A DNA stretch of 64,000 nucleotides from CBDCMJ01 sp965224325 (lineage in GTDB: Bacteria; Chloroflexota; Dehalococcoidia; Lucifugimonadales; UBA3495): assembly GCA_965224325.1 (NCBI GenBank), contig CBDCYT010000012.1, positions 1-64,000 on the forward strand, given 5' to 3'. The notes under the pieces were generated by a model that saw only the letters and a program-made list of their open reading frames with translations, searched no databases and was not told the origin of the DNA. Positions within the stretch are counted from its first letter, which is position 1, and every line of letters begins with the position of its first letter. Below, in pieces: positions 19,481 to 27,880 of the stretch. Made by a program: the position numbers and the translations under genes.

Positions 19481-21463
19481 CTCGACAGGATCTACGGTCA
19501 CGCCAGGGGCGGCGTCTTTGAGCGTAATCGTCACGGTGTCCGGAGTGCCCTTGGTGAACGGGGCACTTATCGCCTCCAGGTAGACTCGGAACGCCTCGTG
19601 CGGCTCATCAATCGTGTCCTGCGCCGTGACGACTGTGACCTGCATGGTTTGAACCCAGACGCTCACTTCTGCTCGCTTCCAGTTCGTGCCGTGCAGCCCC
19701 GTATTGCCGGGGAACGTGATAGCGAACGTGTCGGCGGTGAAATCAACGCCGGCTGTGGCCTGAGGCGTGGCCAACTCGTCGGCAACCACACTCGCGGTGA
19801 AATCCTTGTGCGGCTCCTGGTCGCCGGTCGTCGTTGCCGTCACGATCGCCGTCACCGGCAAGCCTTCCGTCACGCTCTGCGTCGAACTACCTGCCCCAAT
19901 CGTCACCACTCCCGCCGGATTGTCGTCGTCCAATACCACCGTTTGCGCCGAGCCCTCGCCGGCCTTTATGGTGTACGCGGCGGAGTTGGGGACGATGGAA
20001 GCGATGATAGTTGAATGCGCGTCCCAGGCGTTATCCCCGGCGGCAACCGTGACGTTGAACTCGACATGCGCAGTGTTCGCCGGGATTGTTTCCGTCCTGT
20101 CGCTCTCGTTCGCCGCAGTGACGTAATCGCCGCCGGTCTCGCTGACGTTGACCGTTACGGCCAATGGCGTCGCCAACTGCGGCTCGGGGGTGAAGGTGAA
20201 GGTGATGATGGTGTCGGCGACGCTCTCGGTGACCGAGGCCGCGTTTGCTGAGACGCTCACCTCCGGGGGATGCTCCGTAATCCACAGTGCCACCCGCTGG
20301 CCTTGCTCCCAACTGAAAGACACGTCACTGCCCGTCCATCGGTACTCGACATTACTTCCGGCAATGTTGGGATTAGTAGCATCGCCAAAACCGAAACTGG
20401 AATCGTACACAAACCAGCGCAACAGGGCCTTGGTGTCCCTGAAAGGATCGGTCGAGGCGCCCTTATTGTTGAGCAGAATGGCTGCGGTGCTGTCAGAATC
20501 GTTGTAATAGAAACCGGCGTACTCATAAGTCCGGCTACTGAAGTCAAACTGACCGGCGCCCTCTAAGGCGCCCCTGTCGTCTGCTGGCAGATCGCCAAAC
20601 CCCCCTTGGCCGAAGAAGGTGGGCGGGTCGGCCTCATTCGCGCCCAGCGTCGCGACAGCTGACCAAACGACTGTAGCATCGGTGCGGAGCACGACGACTT
20701 CGTAGATTTTCTCCTCAGACTCGTTGGTCACCTTGAGCCGGACCAGCGTCGTCTTGTCCTCGCCGTTCAGGTCCACCTGATAGCCGGTGGTGTTGGTGTC
20801 GTCGTCGGCGTGATCCTGGAACGTCCCGCCGCTGCCGATGGTGAGGTACTCAACCGCAGATCCCGCGCTGACGGTGGGAGTGAAGGTAATTTGGGCAAGG
20901 TTTCGGCCTACCTTGGCGGTGTAGAAGTCCGTGTCGCTGACGAAAGCCGGGCTGAGCGTGACCGCATTGCTTGTCGCCGCGTCGGCCACGGCGAGGGCCG
21001 TCAGCTTGGGTGACGCCGTGGGGGTGACCATCAAGGTGTAGGTGGAAACGTCGCGGCCCAGCATCGCCTTAATCTTGAACGGGTTTTTGCCGACGGCCAG
21101 GTCCCGTGTTGCGAACGTGCCGGTCCCGCCCGCTGTCAATCGCACGTCGGCGCTATCGAGATACTCTTGAATCGCGCCGCCCGGCTCGGCGGATGTGACG
21201 GTGATGGCGCCAACGCTGTGGACAGCGTGGGCGTCGTGGGCGTCGTGATCAGGGTGGGTAACGTCGAATGCCGGACCCAACTCGCGGGCGCTAAGGGGGA
21301 TGCCAGTCAGGGCACCAGACGACTGCGCGTGGATGCCTGGGGTTGAGACCAGAGCCGCGACGGCCGCCGCCAGCAACAGCAGGGCGACTAGTGGGCGGCG
21401 CCCCGAGGCGATAGTGAGGCGTTTGAGCGGCGCACCGGTAAAGCGGCGACGGCATCCCATCAT
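18908..21463 (-). CDS. Giant Calx-beta-repeat surface protein, N-terminal part with signal peptide
   Basis: The start is an ATG at 21463, followed by a basic region and a hydrophobic signal core (LVALLLLAAAVAALVSTPG, then IHAQ). Next come two cadherin-like beta-sandwich segments (one includes LTALAVADAATSNAVTLSPA), a region with WSAVATLGANEADPPTFFGQ, several Calx-beta-type domains, and the first two repeats of the long array. The frame ends DDDASNDPAQS at 18908. Comparison with the sibling repeat near 16531 (GGATTACCGCCGGG there, GGATTGCGCCGGG here) shows one base missing at about 18916, after which the other frame continues. The undamaged gene would encode about 2,600 residues. Confidence 0.85.
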   Translation of the reverse strand: MMGCRRRFTGAPLKRLTIASGRRPLVALLLLAAAVAALVSTPGIHAQSSGALTGIPLSARELGPAFDVTHPDHDAHDAHAVHSVGAITVTSAEPGGAIQEYLDSADVRLTAGGTGTFATRDLAVGKNPFKIKAMLGRDVSTYTLMVTPTASPKLTALAVADAATSNAVTLSPAFVSDTDFYTAKVGRNLAQITFTPTVSAGSAVEYLTIGSGGTFQDHADDDTNTTGYQVDLNGEDKTTLVRLKVTNESEEKIYEVVVLRTDATVVWSAVATLGANEADPPTFFGQGGFGDLPADDRGALEGAGQFDFSSRTYEYAGFYYNDSDSTAAILLNNKGASTDPFRDTKALLRWFVYDSSFGFGDATNPNIAGSNVEYRWTGSDVSFSWEQGQRVALWITEHPPEVSVSANAASVTESVADTIITFTFTPEPQLATPLAVTVNVSETGGDYVTAANESDRTETIPANTAHVEFNVTVAAGDNAWDAHSTIIASIVPNSAAYTIKAGEGSAQTVVLDDDNPAGVVTIGAGSSTQSVTEGLPVTAIVTATTTGDQEPHKDFTASVVADELATPQATAGVDFTADTFAITFPGNTGLHGTNWKRAEVSVWVQTMQVTVVTAQDTIDEPHEAFRVYLEAISAPFTKGTPDTVTITLKDAAPGVTVDPVELTIAEGAIKTYIVVLNTKPTGDVTVAITGHAGTDLTLSGATLANDVLTFTADNWNAAQTVTVTAATDVDTLTDDEVTLTHTASGGGYGSVTAKTVTVTATENDASGLTIDPASLTMTEGGAKNYTVRLDSEPTANVAVAITGHGETDLTLSGATLTNDVLTLTTDNWNTVQTVTVTAAEDDDASNDPAQS

Positions 21464-22362
21464 GACTCATTGCTCAACCTACGCCGCGAAGTTCAGAGGG
21501 GAGTGACGGCGCCGGCTGGCGGGGTGCGGACTCATGATAGCTGTGGCCCCTCTGATTAGTGTCTCGCCTTTGGGCTGCGGTGGCCCAAATTATTCTTCCT
21601 TACGTTTCGTGGGAACAACCTTACCTTTAGCGGCAACAATCGCGCGAAAATGGCAATAAAAAAGGCGCCGGCTCGTTGGCAAGGAGAGTATCTGCAACGC
21701 CGGTTTCCCTGTCAAGACTATATTTTGTCTGGTGTAGTGTTTATAAATTTTCGCCGCGCCACCGCGACTCCGTTCGTGGCGAACTCGCGGGCGTCTGGAC
21801 CATGCCGGTCCCGTGGCAAGCCCATCCCTTCAGAAGCCATCCCCGTCGTCCAACCCAACACCGCCGCTTTCCCAGGGACTTTTCACGCCACGCTCTACAA
21901 AAAACCTCAGCGCCCTAGAAACACCATTTGCCGCGCCAACCTCCCCACGAATCCGGGCCCACGGCGCCAGGTAAAAACCCCAGGTGAACTCGCACGGGGA
22001 CACGGCGGGGCGGCAGCCAAGATGGGCGAGCGGCCGGCGGAGCGCGTTGGCGACGAACCAGTGCACGAGGGCCGTGTCGGCGTTCATTGGCAGCGAGACC
22101 GATACCACTGAAGCTAGATGCTGTTACAGTAGAGTTCGAGATCGCGGCGCTGTCGTCGCCCGCCAACTCGTGGAAAAAGGCTAGCTTGTCCTCTGGAAGT
22201 CCCACTTTGCTGGCAAGGAGCGTCGGCCTCTTGAATGTCATTTGCAAGCCCAATCGCTTCCTCGATGGCCTGCGCAGCCTCGGCTTCCTCGCCCTCAACA
22301 ACCGGCGAGCTTCGAAGTTTCTGAGGCACAGGTTTGAGGGAACCGGACCGGCCTGAAAAAAT
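21464..22362. other. Long intergenic region, no gene recognised
   Basis: About 900 bp between divergent genes. 21530-21780 is relatively A+T-rich (AAAATGGCAATAAAAAAGG; TATATTTTGTCTGGTGTAG) and could carry promoters for either side. Several overlapping frames of 60-155 codons exist at 21830-22382 on both strands, but none shows a family motif, a good ribosome site or consistent composition. I treat them as chance or decayed sequence. Confidence 0.5.
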
Positions 22363-23127
22363 ATGCCAGGAATGAAAATCACCGGCCTGACGCTGGTATG
22401 GCTACTGGCGGCAATGTTCGCGATTGCGGCCTGCGACGGAGGCGGCCATGCTCCAATGCCTGCCAGCGGGTTAGAGTGGGGCTACGAAGGGCCGGGCGCG
22501 CCGGAAAATTGGGCCTCTCTCTCTGAAGAGTACGCAACGTGCGCTAGCGGCGGTCAACAATCGCCGGTCGATATTACCGGATATGAGGAGGGCGATCCCG
22601 GGCCTATTTCATTCCGATACGGCGGCGACGCCAGAGCGGTGCGCAACGACGGGAAGCTCATACATGTCGAATACCCGCCGGGTAACGCATTGAGTGTCGG
22701 CCAGCGGACCTTCGAGCTAAAGACGGCGCATCTTCATTCACCTTCGGAACACCGGATTAACGGCGTGAGTTTCCCGGCGGAGCTGCACTTGGTCCATTCA
22801 GGCGCCGACGGTCACTTGGTAGCGGTGGCGCTGTTGTTTACGCTGGGCGCGCCCAGCCCGGCAGTGCAGGCGATTCTAGATGCCGTCAGCGACGGCATTG
22901 CGCTCAATGCGAACGGTTACGCACCGGGCGAACTCGGCTATTACCAGTACGACGGCTCGAAGACGACCCCGCCATGCCAAGAGCCAGTTGACTGGTACGT
23001 GATGAGCGAGCTGAAGACAATTTCGGCGGAACAGGTCAACAGCCTGCTGGCATTGAGCGGCGGCCCTAACAATCGTCCTGTCCAACCCATTGGCAGCCGC
23101 GGGATATCATTCAGAGGCGGTCCATAG
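22363..23127 (+). CDS. Alpha-class carbonic anhydrase, lipoprotein
   Basis: This 254-residue protein begins with a lipoprotein signal (LTLVWLLAAMFAIAAC, lipid-modified Cys24). The alpha-carbonic-anhydrase core follows: WGYEGPGAPENW, GGQQSPVDI, then zinc ligands His123 and His125 in AHLHSPSEH and His142 in ELHLVH, and the late signature YQYDGSKTTPPCQEPVDWYV. It interconverts CO2 and bicarbonate outside the cytoplasmic membrane. A second ATG at 22372 (AGGA just before) is an equally good start. The gene is intact and stands alone; the next recognisable sequence is a restriction-methylase relic. Confidence 0.9.
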   Translation: MPGMKITGLTLVWLLAAMFAIAACDGGGHAPMPASGLEWGYEGPGAPENWASLSEEYATCASGGQQSPVDITGYEEGDPGPISFRYGGDARAVRNDGKLIHVEYPPGNALSVGQRTFELKTAHLHSPSEHRINGVSFPAELHLVHSGADGHLVAVALLFTLGAPSPAVQAILDAVSDGIALNANGYAPGELGYYQYDGSKTTPPCQEPVDWYVMSELKTISAEQVNSLLALSGGPNNRPVQPIGSRGISFRGGP

Positions 23128-23130
23128 GGT

Positions 23131-23425
23131 AGATAGCTACCGGCGGCGGCTCGTGCTGCACAAGGCCAAGCCCGCCGAACGGCGGAGCAGTCTGCTGGAC
23201 CCGGCGCGGGAGGGTCACTTCCGCCAGGGCAAGGCGCAGAACTTCGTCGATCCGGGGCGTACGGGCGAGATCGTGGGCGCCTACTATGCCTTCAAGGACG
23301 TGGACCGCTACGCCCACGTGGCAGACCTGACTGAGATCGAGGCCGACGACTTCAACCTGAACATCAACCGCTACGTGGACACGGCGGAGCCGGTGGGTGG
23401 GATGTCCGTAGAGCTTGTCTCATAA
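23131..23425 (+). pseudogene. hsdM: Type I restriction-modification methylase (HsdM) C-terminal relic
   Basis: The + frame reads FRQGKAQNFVDPGRTGEIVG, YYAFKDVDRYAHVADLTEIE and DFNLNINRYVDTAEP. This is the conserved C-terminal block of HsdM (GKxQNxL, then F...YA.V...EI....FNLNI.RYVD). Everything before it, including the SAM-binding and NPPF motifs, is missing. It lies directly after the carbonic anhydrase stop and 40 bp before an IS30 element. An HsdR relic about 5 kb downstream suggests one decayed type I locus. Confidence 0.7.
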
Positions 23426-23465
23426 AGCTAGGTCCTCCAGTATCCTACTTTTCTGGATTCGCTAA

Positions 23466-24501
23466 ATTCACAAACGAAGTGCAACACCAAGTTAAGGTGT
23501 TGCCATGGAAGTTCAATACCGGCACGTCACCATTGAAGAGCGGTGTGAAGTGGCCCGTCTTCGTGCCTCGGGACAACCGGTCCGCCAAGTCGCGGCAGCT
23601 TTGGATCGCGCGCCATCTACCATCTCCAGGGAGTTGAGCCGCAATGCTTCCCGCAACAAGGTCTACAATCCAGGTTACGCCCATCAGCAAGCCCAAGCTC
23701 GCCGCTGGTCCGGTTCCAAGCTGGAGCGCGATGACTCCCTGCGTGAACGGGTGCTCTTCGATCTCCAGCAGTGCCGTTCCCCCGAGCAGGTGGCCGGGCG
23801 CCTGGCATTGGAAACTGGACGGACCGTCATCTCCCACGAGAGCATTTACCGGTTCATCCATGCCCAGATCCGCAAGACCAAGAACTATAGCTGGCGTCAT
23901 TTTCTCCCACGGGCCAAGTCCAAACGGGGCTGGCGGGGACGCAAAGGGGGCAGTCCTGCCTCCTTCATCCAGTTCCGGCACCCCTTGTCCGAACGCCCCG
24001 CAGAGGCCGGTTCTCGCCGGACTCCCGGCCACTGGGAGGCCGATCTGATGCTGTTCGGCAGAAGCGGACAGGCTGTCCTCGCCCTGCACGAGCGCCACTC
24101 CCGCCTGCTCATCGCCCTCAGGCAGAAGGGCAAGGCGGCCGGCCCCATCGCCAGCGCCATGCGCCAGGTCCTGGGCGCCTTCCCGCCCCGGTGGCGCCGC
24201 TCGGTGGCCTTCGACAACGGTACCGAATTCGCACGTCATCACCGGCTCCATGCCCTGGACATCGAGACCTTCTTCTGCGATACCCATTCCCCTTGGCAGA
24301 AGGGAGGGGTGGAGAATGCCATCGGCCGCATGCGCCGGGTGCTGCCCCGCAAGGCGGACCTGGCGGAGCTGACCGACGATGCATTTGACCGGTTGTTCAG
24401 CAACCACAACAATACTCCCAGGAAGTGTCTGGGCTACTACACCCCGGCAGAGATACTCGCTCGGAATCTTTCTCAGCAGGTGTTGCACTTGAAATGTGAA
24501 T
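23466..24501 (+). mobile_element. IS30-family insertion sequence (about 1.04 kb)
   Basis: Inverted ends of about 23 bp enclose the transposase. The left begins ATTCACAAACGAAGTGCAAC at 23466; the right, as reverse complement, begins ATTCACATTTCAAGTGCAAC from 24501. No clear target duplication is visible. The transposase frame runs 26 bp past the right inverted repeat into flanking DNA. Confidence 0.75.
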
Positions 24502-24527
24502 CCACAAATGGCGGAAGGCGGGAATGA
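23505..24527 (+). CDS. IS30-family transposase
   Basis: This 340-residue transposase has an N-terminal helix-turn-helix (ITIEER-type start, RQVAAALDRAPSTISREL), the IS30 motif ISHESIYRFIHA, and a DDE core with Asp180 (GHWEADLM), Asp237 (FDNGTEF) and Glu270 (KGGVENAIGR). The C-terminal PRKCLGYYTPAEIL is typical. The frame is intact, so the element may still be active. It sits within the decayed restriction/toxin-antitoxin zone. Confidence 0.95.
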   Translation: MEVQYRHVTIEERCEVARLRASGQPVRQVAAALDRAPSTISRELSRNASRNKVYNPGYAHQQAQARRWSGSKLERDDSLRERVLFDLQQCRSPEQVAGRLALETGRTVISHESIYRFIHAQIRKTKNYSWRHFLPRAKSKRGWRGRKGGSPASFIQFRHPLSERPAEAGSRRTPGHWEADLMLFGRSGQAVLALHERHSRLLIALRQKGKAAGPIASAMRQVLGAFPPRWRRSVAFDNGTEFARHHRLHALDIETFFCDTHSPWQKGGVENAIGRMRRVLPRKADLAELTDDAFDRLFSNHNNTPRKCLGYYTPAEILARNLSQQVLHLKCESTNGGRRE

Positions 24528-24725
24528 CGGGTTATTGAGCCGCATTCAATACTGGTTTGGGCGGTTAATCATCGTACCCCGTTAGGTTGCGTCCGCCCAA
24601 AATCGTGAGTGCAGACTTCTGGGACAGCCTCCGTAGAGGAAGCCCCTTCTCAGATGCGGAATGCGGAGCAGCGGCGAAGATGGACGAACTACTGGCGGAG
24701 TTGGGGTATGCCCGATAATTTGAGC

Positions 24726-24757
24726 TTGTGTAACCATAGTGGTGACCATGGTATAAT
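24726..24757 (+). promoter_or_regulatory. Candidate promoter/operator of the Phd-VapC pair
   Basis: TATAAT at 24752-24757 lies 30 bp before the antitoxin ATG, with a poor -35 (TTGTGT at 24726, spacing 20). ACCAT at 24733 and ATGGT at 24748 form an inverted repeat overlapping the -10 box, as expected for an antitoxin-bound operator. Inferred from sequence only. Confidence 0.4.
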
Positions 24758-24786
24758 TGCGGCCACTAACCATGCAGGAGCGGGAC

Positions 24787-25068
24787 ATGTCAACGGAAAG
24801 CAGCCTCGGAGCGGCCGCCCGGACTATGAAAGCGTCGGAGTTCAAGGCCAAGTGCTTAAAGCTCATGGACGAGGTGGCCCAAGGCGGGGGTGAAATCATC
24901 ATCACCAAGAATGGAAAGCCAGTGGCGAAGCTGGCCCCTTGCCGGAAGGCGCCCAAAGCGCCTTTCGGACGAGATAGAGACAACATCCGGATCCTCGATG
25001 ATATCATCTCGCCTATCGGCGTTGAATGGGAAACCGAGTCAAACCCTGACCGGATATTGAATCCATGA
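24787..25068 (+). CDS. Phd/YefM-family antitoxin
   Basis: The ATG at 24787 follows AGGAGCGGGAC. The 93-residue protein has the Phd core MKASEFKAKCLKLMDEVAQG followed by EIIITKNGKPVAKLAP, which is the DNA-binding and dimerisation fold. The acidic, variable C terminus would wrap the toxin. Its stop overlaps the downstream vapC start by four bases (ATGA), showing a coupled operon. It is expected to repress its own promoter at the palindrome over the -10 box. Confidence 0.9.
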   Translation: MSTESSLGAAARTMKASEFKAKCLKLMDEVAQGGGEIIITKNGKPVAKLAPCRKAPKAPFGRDRDNIRILDDIISPIGVEWETESNPDRILNP

Positions 25069-25463
25069 TCCTGCTCGACACGCATGTCCTGGTCTGGTTG
25101 CTATTCGATGAGCACAGACTCGGCGGGCAGACCCGCCAACTCATAGAACATTCGTGGGCCACGAGCCAGGCGGCTGCATCCGCAATCACATTCTGGGAAG
25201 TGGCCATGTTACACGATAAGGGCAGACTTGTGCTGCTAACCGACATCGGTTCTTGGCGAATGAGACTGCTGGAGGAGGGCCTTGTTGAGATTCCCGTAAC
25301 CGGAGACATTGCAATTCGGGCGGCGGGTTTGACGGACCTCCATCCTGACCCGGCTGACCGTTTTATCGTCGCAACCGCCCTTGAAGGCCACCAATTGATA
25401 ACCGCGGACCAGCGCATACTCGCGTGGTCAGGACACCTGAGCAGGTTGGACGCAAGGGCGTAA
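25065..25463 (+). CDS. vapC: VapC-family PIN-domain toxin
   Basis: The 132-residue PIN domain carries Asp5 (ILLDTHVLVW), Glu45 (SAITFWEVAML), Asp95/Asp98 (HPDPADRFIVATA) and Asp115 (ITADQRIL). The DTHVLVWLL start and LHPDPADRFIVATA block are typical of the VapC subgroup paired with Phd-type antitoxins. It acts as an RNase restrained by the adjacent antitoxin. This pair is the only complete, undamaged toxin-antitoxin module in the window. Confidence 0.9.
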   Translation: MILLDTHVLVWLLFDEHRLGGQTRQLIEHSWATSQAAASAITFWEVAMLHDKGRLVLLTDIGSWRMRLLEEGLVEIPVTGDIAIRAAGLTDLHPDPADRFIVATALEGHQLITADQRILAWSGHLSRLDARA

Positions 25464-25470
25464 TCGACCG

Positions 25471-25661
25471 ATGAAACGAAAGTACGCTGTGGTATAAAAG
25501 CGAAAGCCCAACAACTGCTGCGCCTATGCGCCCGGCATATTGGGCCGCATCGCTGCCGCTGATACGCTTGCCGAAACGAAGGACTTGATCCGGGAAGTTA
25601 TCGCTTCTATACCAAGGTCATTCTAAAGCACGGCGAGGCGTCCCCGGAACCACTGACGTGA
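25471..25661 (+). pseudogene. hicB: HicB-type antitoxin relic
   Basis: The ATG at 25471 reads MKRKYAVV, then TAA (25495). Past the stop the frame reads CAYAPGILGRIAAADTLAET and KDLIREVIA, matching HicB (AYVPDLPGC, DTLEETEELIREAI). After one further shift the tail is FYTKVILKHGEASPEPLT and stop, the usual HicB end (GEPIPEP). So the gene has at least an early stop or indel and a second frameshift. No hicA is visible beside it. Just 7 bp after the VapC stop. Confidence 0.6.
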
Positions 25662-26053
25662 GTCGAAGAGGCTATGCCTACCGGTGCTTGGTATTGGTCG
25701 AGAGCTAGCCGGAATGCGATTTGGCTAAGCCCCATGGGCTTCCGCTGGCGCACAACCAATCACGTGAAGAGACCACTGGAGCAAGGTGCTCCCCTGAGCA
25801 CCTTTGAAGCAATCGGTGGTACTGAATTGCTCTCTCCCGATCCCCTTGCCGCCCCTGCCCGAGCGGCGGGTAGTACCCCGCTGGGCTGGATGGGGTGGAT
25901 CAGGCAATTGAGTGGGCGGGCGAGGAACGAGATAGGTTACAATTATCGATTGAGCGGGAGCGAAACAAACGGAATGAGTGACAATTATTGAAGGAATCGG
26001 CGACGTGCGCGCCGCTGACGGGAGGGCGCGGGGAGGGTAAAAGTTAAGTCTGG
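25662..26053. other. Intergenic, no gene recognised
   Basis: A 105-codon open frame at 25674-25991 has no motif and odd composition; I do not call it. The last 150 bp become A+T-richer toward the next gene (AATTATCGATTGAGCGGG; CAATTATTGAAGG) and include GGGAGGGTAAAAG before its start. Confidence 0.4.
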
Positions 26054-26779
26054 ATGAAGATTGTAGTTACGCCAAGCGGCTGGGGTGATGCTTTATCCGA
26101 AAACATCAGGATTCTGCTGATAGACGTGGCTTCTCAAGTGACTCAACTACTCAGGGCGCCATTCAAGGGAAGAATTTGCGTGTTGCCCGCACCGGACTGT
26201 GACCCAATGCCAAAGATACGTTATCGTCCTTCTGATGAAAACCCTTACGTCGTTCAACTCACTGCACGAGACAGACATTGGTCCCGATTTACATATCAAT
26301 TTTCCCATGAGTTCTGCCATATCTTGTCCGACTACGAACGTCTGAGAGAAAGCCCAAATGGTTGGTTCCATGAGGCACTTTGCGAATTGGCTTCGATATT
26401 CTCTCTCCGACGGATGGCCGAGACTTGGACTAGTCAGCCGCCATTCCCCAATTGGTCTGAATACGCTGGTTCTCTGGGTAGTTATGCAGAGGAGATTCTC
26501 TTACGGAAGGAGCACCAATTACCTGCCGGTATTACTCTTTCTCTATGGCTGGCATCTGAAGAAACGGTTTTACGAAAAGACCGTTACCTCCGAGATAAAA
26601 ATGGGCTGGTCGCATGCTCGCTCTTGCCAATTTTTGAGAGCGAGTCTACAGGATGGAACGCCATTCTCAACATGCCTGATTCATCTACCATGATTAAAGA
26701 TTACCTTCTCGAATGGCACATGCGAGTCGACCCCGTTGACAAACCGTTCGTCAAGCGTATATTGGGCGCCTTCGATTAG
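26054..26779 (+). CDS. HEFCH-motif protein, putative zinc metallopeptidase (unrecognised family)
   Basis: This 241-residue protein has no signal peptide or membrane segment. Residues 85-89 are HEFCH, which fits the zinc-metallopeptidase pattern HExxH. Downstream, WFHEALCELASIF (Glu107, Glu111) offers a candidate third ligand or structural Glu about 18 residues later, a gluzincin-like spacing. The preceding strand (YVVQLTARDRHWSRFTYQF) is consistent with an edge strand before the active helix. I do not recognise the family. Base composition is clearly more A+T-rich than neighbours, as for the following gene, so the pair was probably acquired together. Context is toxin-antitoxin and restriction debris, which makes a defence or stress role possible but unproven. 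Confidence 0.65.
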   Translation: MKIVVTPSGWGDALSENIRILLIDVASQVTQLLRAPFKGRICVLPAPDCDPMPKIRYRPSDENPYVVQLTARDRHWSRFTYQFSHEFCHILSDYERLRESPNGWFHEALCELASIFSLRRMAETWTSQPPFPNWSEYAGSLGSYAEEILLRKEHQLPAGITLSLWLASEETVLRKDRYLRDKNGLVACSLLPIFESESTGWNAILNMPDSSTMIKDYLLEWHMRVDPVDKPFVKRILGAFD

Positions 26780-26792
26780 GGAGAAGGTAGCC

Positions 26793-27158
26793 ATGACCAA
26801 CCCCAACAAAACTACCGAATACGAACACCTCGGGGATCCGGAACCAGGACTCATTCAAGGCTGGCTCAAAGGTGTCAACCCTAAGTTGGGGATGAGCCTG
26901 GAAGGGATGATTGAGTCGATAGTCTCGGATTCCAACATGGAGTCCTACGTTTTCAACCGGGACAGCAGGGCCCTGTATTACGAGGAGCGTATCAGTGGTC
27001 ACAACCCGATGATATCGTTTCAGACCCTTGAGGAAGCGTGGCATGGAGCGTATAGCCGTGGGTGGGGCGCAAGAAGAATGGGAGAAATTGAGGCCCATCT
27101 CGAACGATATTCAGTCGTTTGGCCCAATGTTGACCTGGTGGCCGTGTGCGCCCGGTAG
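26793..27158 (+). CDS. Small hypothetical protein downstream of the HEFCH gene
   Basis: The ATG at 26793 follows GGGAGAAGGTAGCC, 13 bp after the previous stop, so the two are likely co-transcribed. The 121-residue product is soluble and acidic (EYEHLGDPEPGLIQGWLKG, MSLEGMIESIVSDSN, LEEAWHGAYSRGWGARR). I recognise no family. Composition matches the upstream gene, so both may work together. Confidence 0.6.
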   Translation: MTNPNKTTEYEHLGDPEPGLIQGWLKGVNPKLGMSLEGMIESIVSDSNMESYVFNRDSRALYYEERISGHNPMISFQTLEEAWHGAYSRGWGARRMGEIEAHLERYSVVWPNVDLVAVCAR

Positions 27159-27649
27159 GCGCTGAACGAAGGGCCGCCGGGTGCGAGCTAGACATGGCAG
27201 ACCCATGGGTTGCCGCCACAGCCCTGTTTCCGAGCTGCCCGCTAGCCGCTCGAGACCGCGACTATTCCGGCATCCCAGATCTCCAGTTAATTCAACTCCA
27301 ATGACCACTCCCACCTACCTCATCGAGTTCAACCCCGCCGACGAACCGGCCCGGCTGCCGCTAACACTCCGGGCCCTTTCATTTTCTGGGTTGGCTCGCA
27401 TAGTTCCCCTCGTTCCCGCGAAGCTTGTCCCCGACCCCGATCGGGGAGCGGGAATCCACTACGCCCTGCCATATGACAAACTCCCGGCGGCAAGGCTGTA
27501 TGGATTCCCGCTTTCGCGGGAATGTCGGGAGCCGGGAGGCGGGTATGACGGAGGAATGAAAAGGCCCTGCGCTAACACCCCAGCAGATCGCCTGCCGGAT
27601 GCCGGCAATGATATGATTATCTCCATTCGTAACTCGTACCTAGGTGATC
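27159..27649. other. Non-coding stretch containing a MITE-like element
   Basis: 27301-27360 reads MTTPTYLIEFNPADEPARLP in one frame, similar to a fragment at about 28290-28345 (EYNHADKPARWPLERF). The frame is then cut by the palindromic element at 27368. The rest, up to the antitoxin start, shows nothing I can name. Confidence 0.4.
27368..27570. mobile_element. MITE-like palindromic element, copy A (about 203 bp)
   Basis: The ends are imperfect inverted repeats: GGGCCCTTTCATTTTC at the left and GAATGAAAAGGCCC at the right. GCTAACAC occurs immediately outside both ends (27360-27367 and 27571-27578), a likely 8-bp target duplication. The interior holds two palindromes (GCGAAGCTTGTCCCCGAC...CGGGAATCC and ATTCCCGCTTTCGCGGGAAT). 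It encodes nothing. Copy B lies at 51343-51553. Confidence 0.7.
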
Positions 27650-27880
27650 ATGCGAATCTCCGAGCGAGGTCAAATCACTATCCCCAAGTCCCTGAGGGAC
27701 CACTTCGGGATGAATCACAACGTGGAGGTTGAGATCACTCCTACGGAGCGGGGCCTCCTTGTTAAGAAAAGAACGGCTACGGAGCATCCGGTGGACCGCA
27801 TCAGCAGTATCCTCGACAGCGGGACCCTCGGTGACGGTGTCAGCGTCGACGATTACATCAATGAAATCCGGGGAAGATGA
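27650..27880 (+). CDS. AbrB/MazE-type antitoxin (SpoVT-AbrB fold)
   Basis: From the ATG at 27650 the 76-residue protein shows the AbrB-like swapped-hairpin motif ISERGQITIPKSLRDHFG followed by VEVEITPTERGLLVKK. It then has an acidic toxin-binding tail (DRISSILDSGTLGDGVSVDD). The stop overlaps the start of the downstream PIN gene (ATGA, 27877), a coupled operon. A GTG two codons earlier (27644) is possible. Confidence 0.85.
   Translation: MRISERGQITIPKSLRDHFGMNHNVEVEITPTERGLLVKKRTATEHPVDRISSILDSGTLGDGVSVDDYINEIRGR

Noticed and set aside
21830..22382. Overlapping frames on both strands before the carbonic anhydrase gene
   Set aside because: None has a recognisable domain or a consistent start; probably chance or long-decayed sequence.
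25674..25991. 105-codon plus-strand frame
   Set aside because: No motif, no ribosome site, composition unlike coding neighbours.
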